DNA from: a bacterium
GTDB lineage: Bacteria; Krumholzibacteriota; Krumholzibacteriia; LZORAL124-64-63
Assembly (NCBI GenBank): GCA_030591105.1
Contig: JAUVBS010000131.1
Coordinates: forward strand, 1 to 6,349
Length of the DNA: 6,349 bases
Direction: 5' to 3'
In this document: positions 5,959 to 6,349 of the stretch, piece by piece
How positions within the stretch are numbered: the stretch's first letter is position 1
Layout of the letters: each line of letters opens with the position of its first letter
Made by a program: the position numbers and the translations under genes
Notes under the pieces: generated by a model
Database searches by the model: none
Seen by the model: the letters and a program-made list of their open reading frames with translations, nothing else
What the model was told of the DNA's origin: nothing

Positions 5959-5983
5959 CCGGCCTCGCGCGCGTCGCGGCCGG
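5959..5983 (+). other. GC-rich hairpin in the bzdP-bzdQ spacer
   Basis: CCGGCC at 5959-5964 and GGCCGG at 5978-5983 can form a 6-bp all-GC stem closing a 13-nt loop made mostly of alternating C and G. No T-run follows, so termination is unlikely. The purine-rich ribosome binding region of bzdQ (AGAGGAAAGGGAAAG, 5985-5999) begins two bases later. An effect on mRNA stability or on the relative amount of BzdQ is possible. Confidence 0.4.
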
Positions 5984-6005
5984 CAGAGGAAAGGGAAAGC
6001 GAGCT

Positions 6006-6349
6006 ATGGCTGAGTACTGGCGCTGGAAGGAATACCGCTGGCATGACGAGGCAAAGGATTGGCGCAAAGGTGAACTGATCACCGCCGGCGTGGATGTCGG
6101 CTCGGTCTCTTCACAGGCCGTCGTCGTCGTCGATGGCGAACTCTATGCCTTCTCCAACATGCGGACCGGTTCGAACAGCCCCGAGAGTGCGACGAAGTCC
6201 ATGGCCTGGGCGCTCGAGGATACCGGTCTGACGCTGGACGAGGTCGGGTTCGCAGTGGGCACCGGTTACGGGCGGGTCAACGTACCGTTCGCGGACAAGG
6301 CCATCACCGAGATCGCCTGCCACGCGCGCGGGGCGAACTTCATGTACGG
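6006..6349 (+). CDS. bzdQ: Benzoyl-CoA reductase ATPase subunit BzdQ (BcrA/BadF-like), N-terminal 114 codons, truncated by window end
   Basis: The second ASKHA ATPase subunit of the reductase, expected to pair with BzdP and to share an interface [4Fe-4S] cluster. The frame stays open to the last base. Residues 1-24 form an aromatic, charged extension (MAEYWRWKEYRWHD followed by EAKDWRKGEL) ahead of the ASKHA core. The first phosphate loop is AGVDVGSVSSQAVVV at 27-41. GTGYGR lies at 85-90 and VPFADKAITEIACHARGA at 93-110, the last closely resembling BcrA/BadF subunits and HgdC-type activators. The cluster-ligand cysteines and adenosine motif of this fold should lie beyond the window. The ATG at 6006 is supported by a purine-rich stretch at 5985-5999 and by the extension, which I recall as characteristic of BzdQ. 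The full protein should be about 290-300 residues. Confidence 0.88.
   Translation, partial: MAEYWRWKEYRWHDEAKDWRKGELITAGVDVGSVSSQAVVVVDGELYAFSNMRTGSNSPESATKSMAWALEDTGLTLDEVGFAVGTGYGRVNVPFADKAITEIACHARGANFMY

Noticed and set aside
1..6349. CRISPR arrays, tRNA or rRNA genes, insertion sequences
   Set aside because: No regularly spaced repeats, RNA-gene-like sequences, transposase motifs or paired terminal repeats were seen; the window is almost entirely protein coding.

Overview
The window holds the 5' part of an operon for an Azoarcus-type class I benzoyl-CoA reductase (bzdN-bzdO-bzdP-bzdQ order, bzdQ cut by the window end), preceded by five small to medium genes. This enzyme is the ATP- and ferredoxin-dependent dearomatising step of anaerobic benzoate catabolism, so the host is an anaerobe or facultative anaerobe that degrades aromatic compounds. 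The DNA is G+C rich with clear Shine-Dalgarno sites. The gene order fits a Pseudomonadota or Desulfobacterota bacterium, but the sequence does not fix the taxon.

Left part (17-1342): three tightly packed plus-strand genes. They encode a 61-residue Asp- and Cys-rich protein, a TPR protein, and a stand-alone cyclic-nucleotide-binding-fold protein with no DNA-binding domain whose phosphate-binding cassette lacks the usual Glu and Arg. The TPR gene overlaps the third gene by 29 nt. They look like one operon, perhaps the end of a longer one that begins before the window.

Middle (1452-2493): a COG0731-type radical SAM protein with a CX3CX2C cluster motif, followed one base later by a 33-codon ORF for a single-helix membrane microprotein. 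That ORF resembles the N-terminus of a multi-spanning transporter family and may be a remnant.

Control region (2494-2654): a sigma70-like promoter directly abutting a perfect 14-bp palindrome, AACGAACGTTCGTT, of TetR-operator type, then a leader of about 90 nt with a second inverted repeat and an orphan Shine-Dalgarno sequence. This is probably the regulated promoter of the reductase operon.

Right part (2655-6349): bzdN and bzdO encode the two HgdB-like subunits that bind and reduce benzoyl-CoA. bzdP and bzdQ encode the two ASKHA-fold subunits that couple ATP hydrolysis to electron transfer. Spacers are 33, 37 and 77 nt, each holding a GC-rich hairpin close to the next ribosome binding site. 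No ferredoxin, ferredoxin reductase, CoA ligase, hydratase or regulator gene is visible; if present they lie outside the window.
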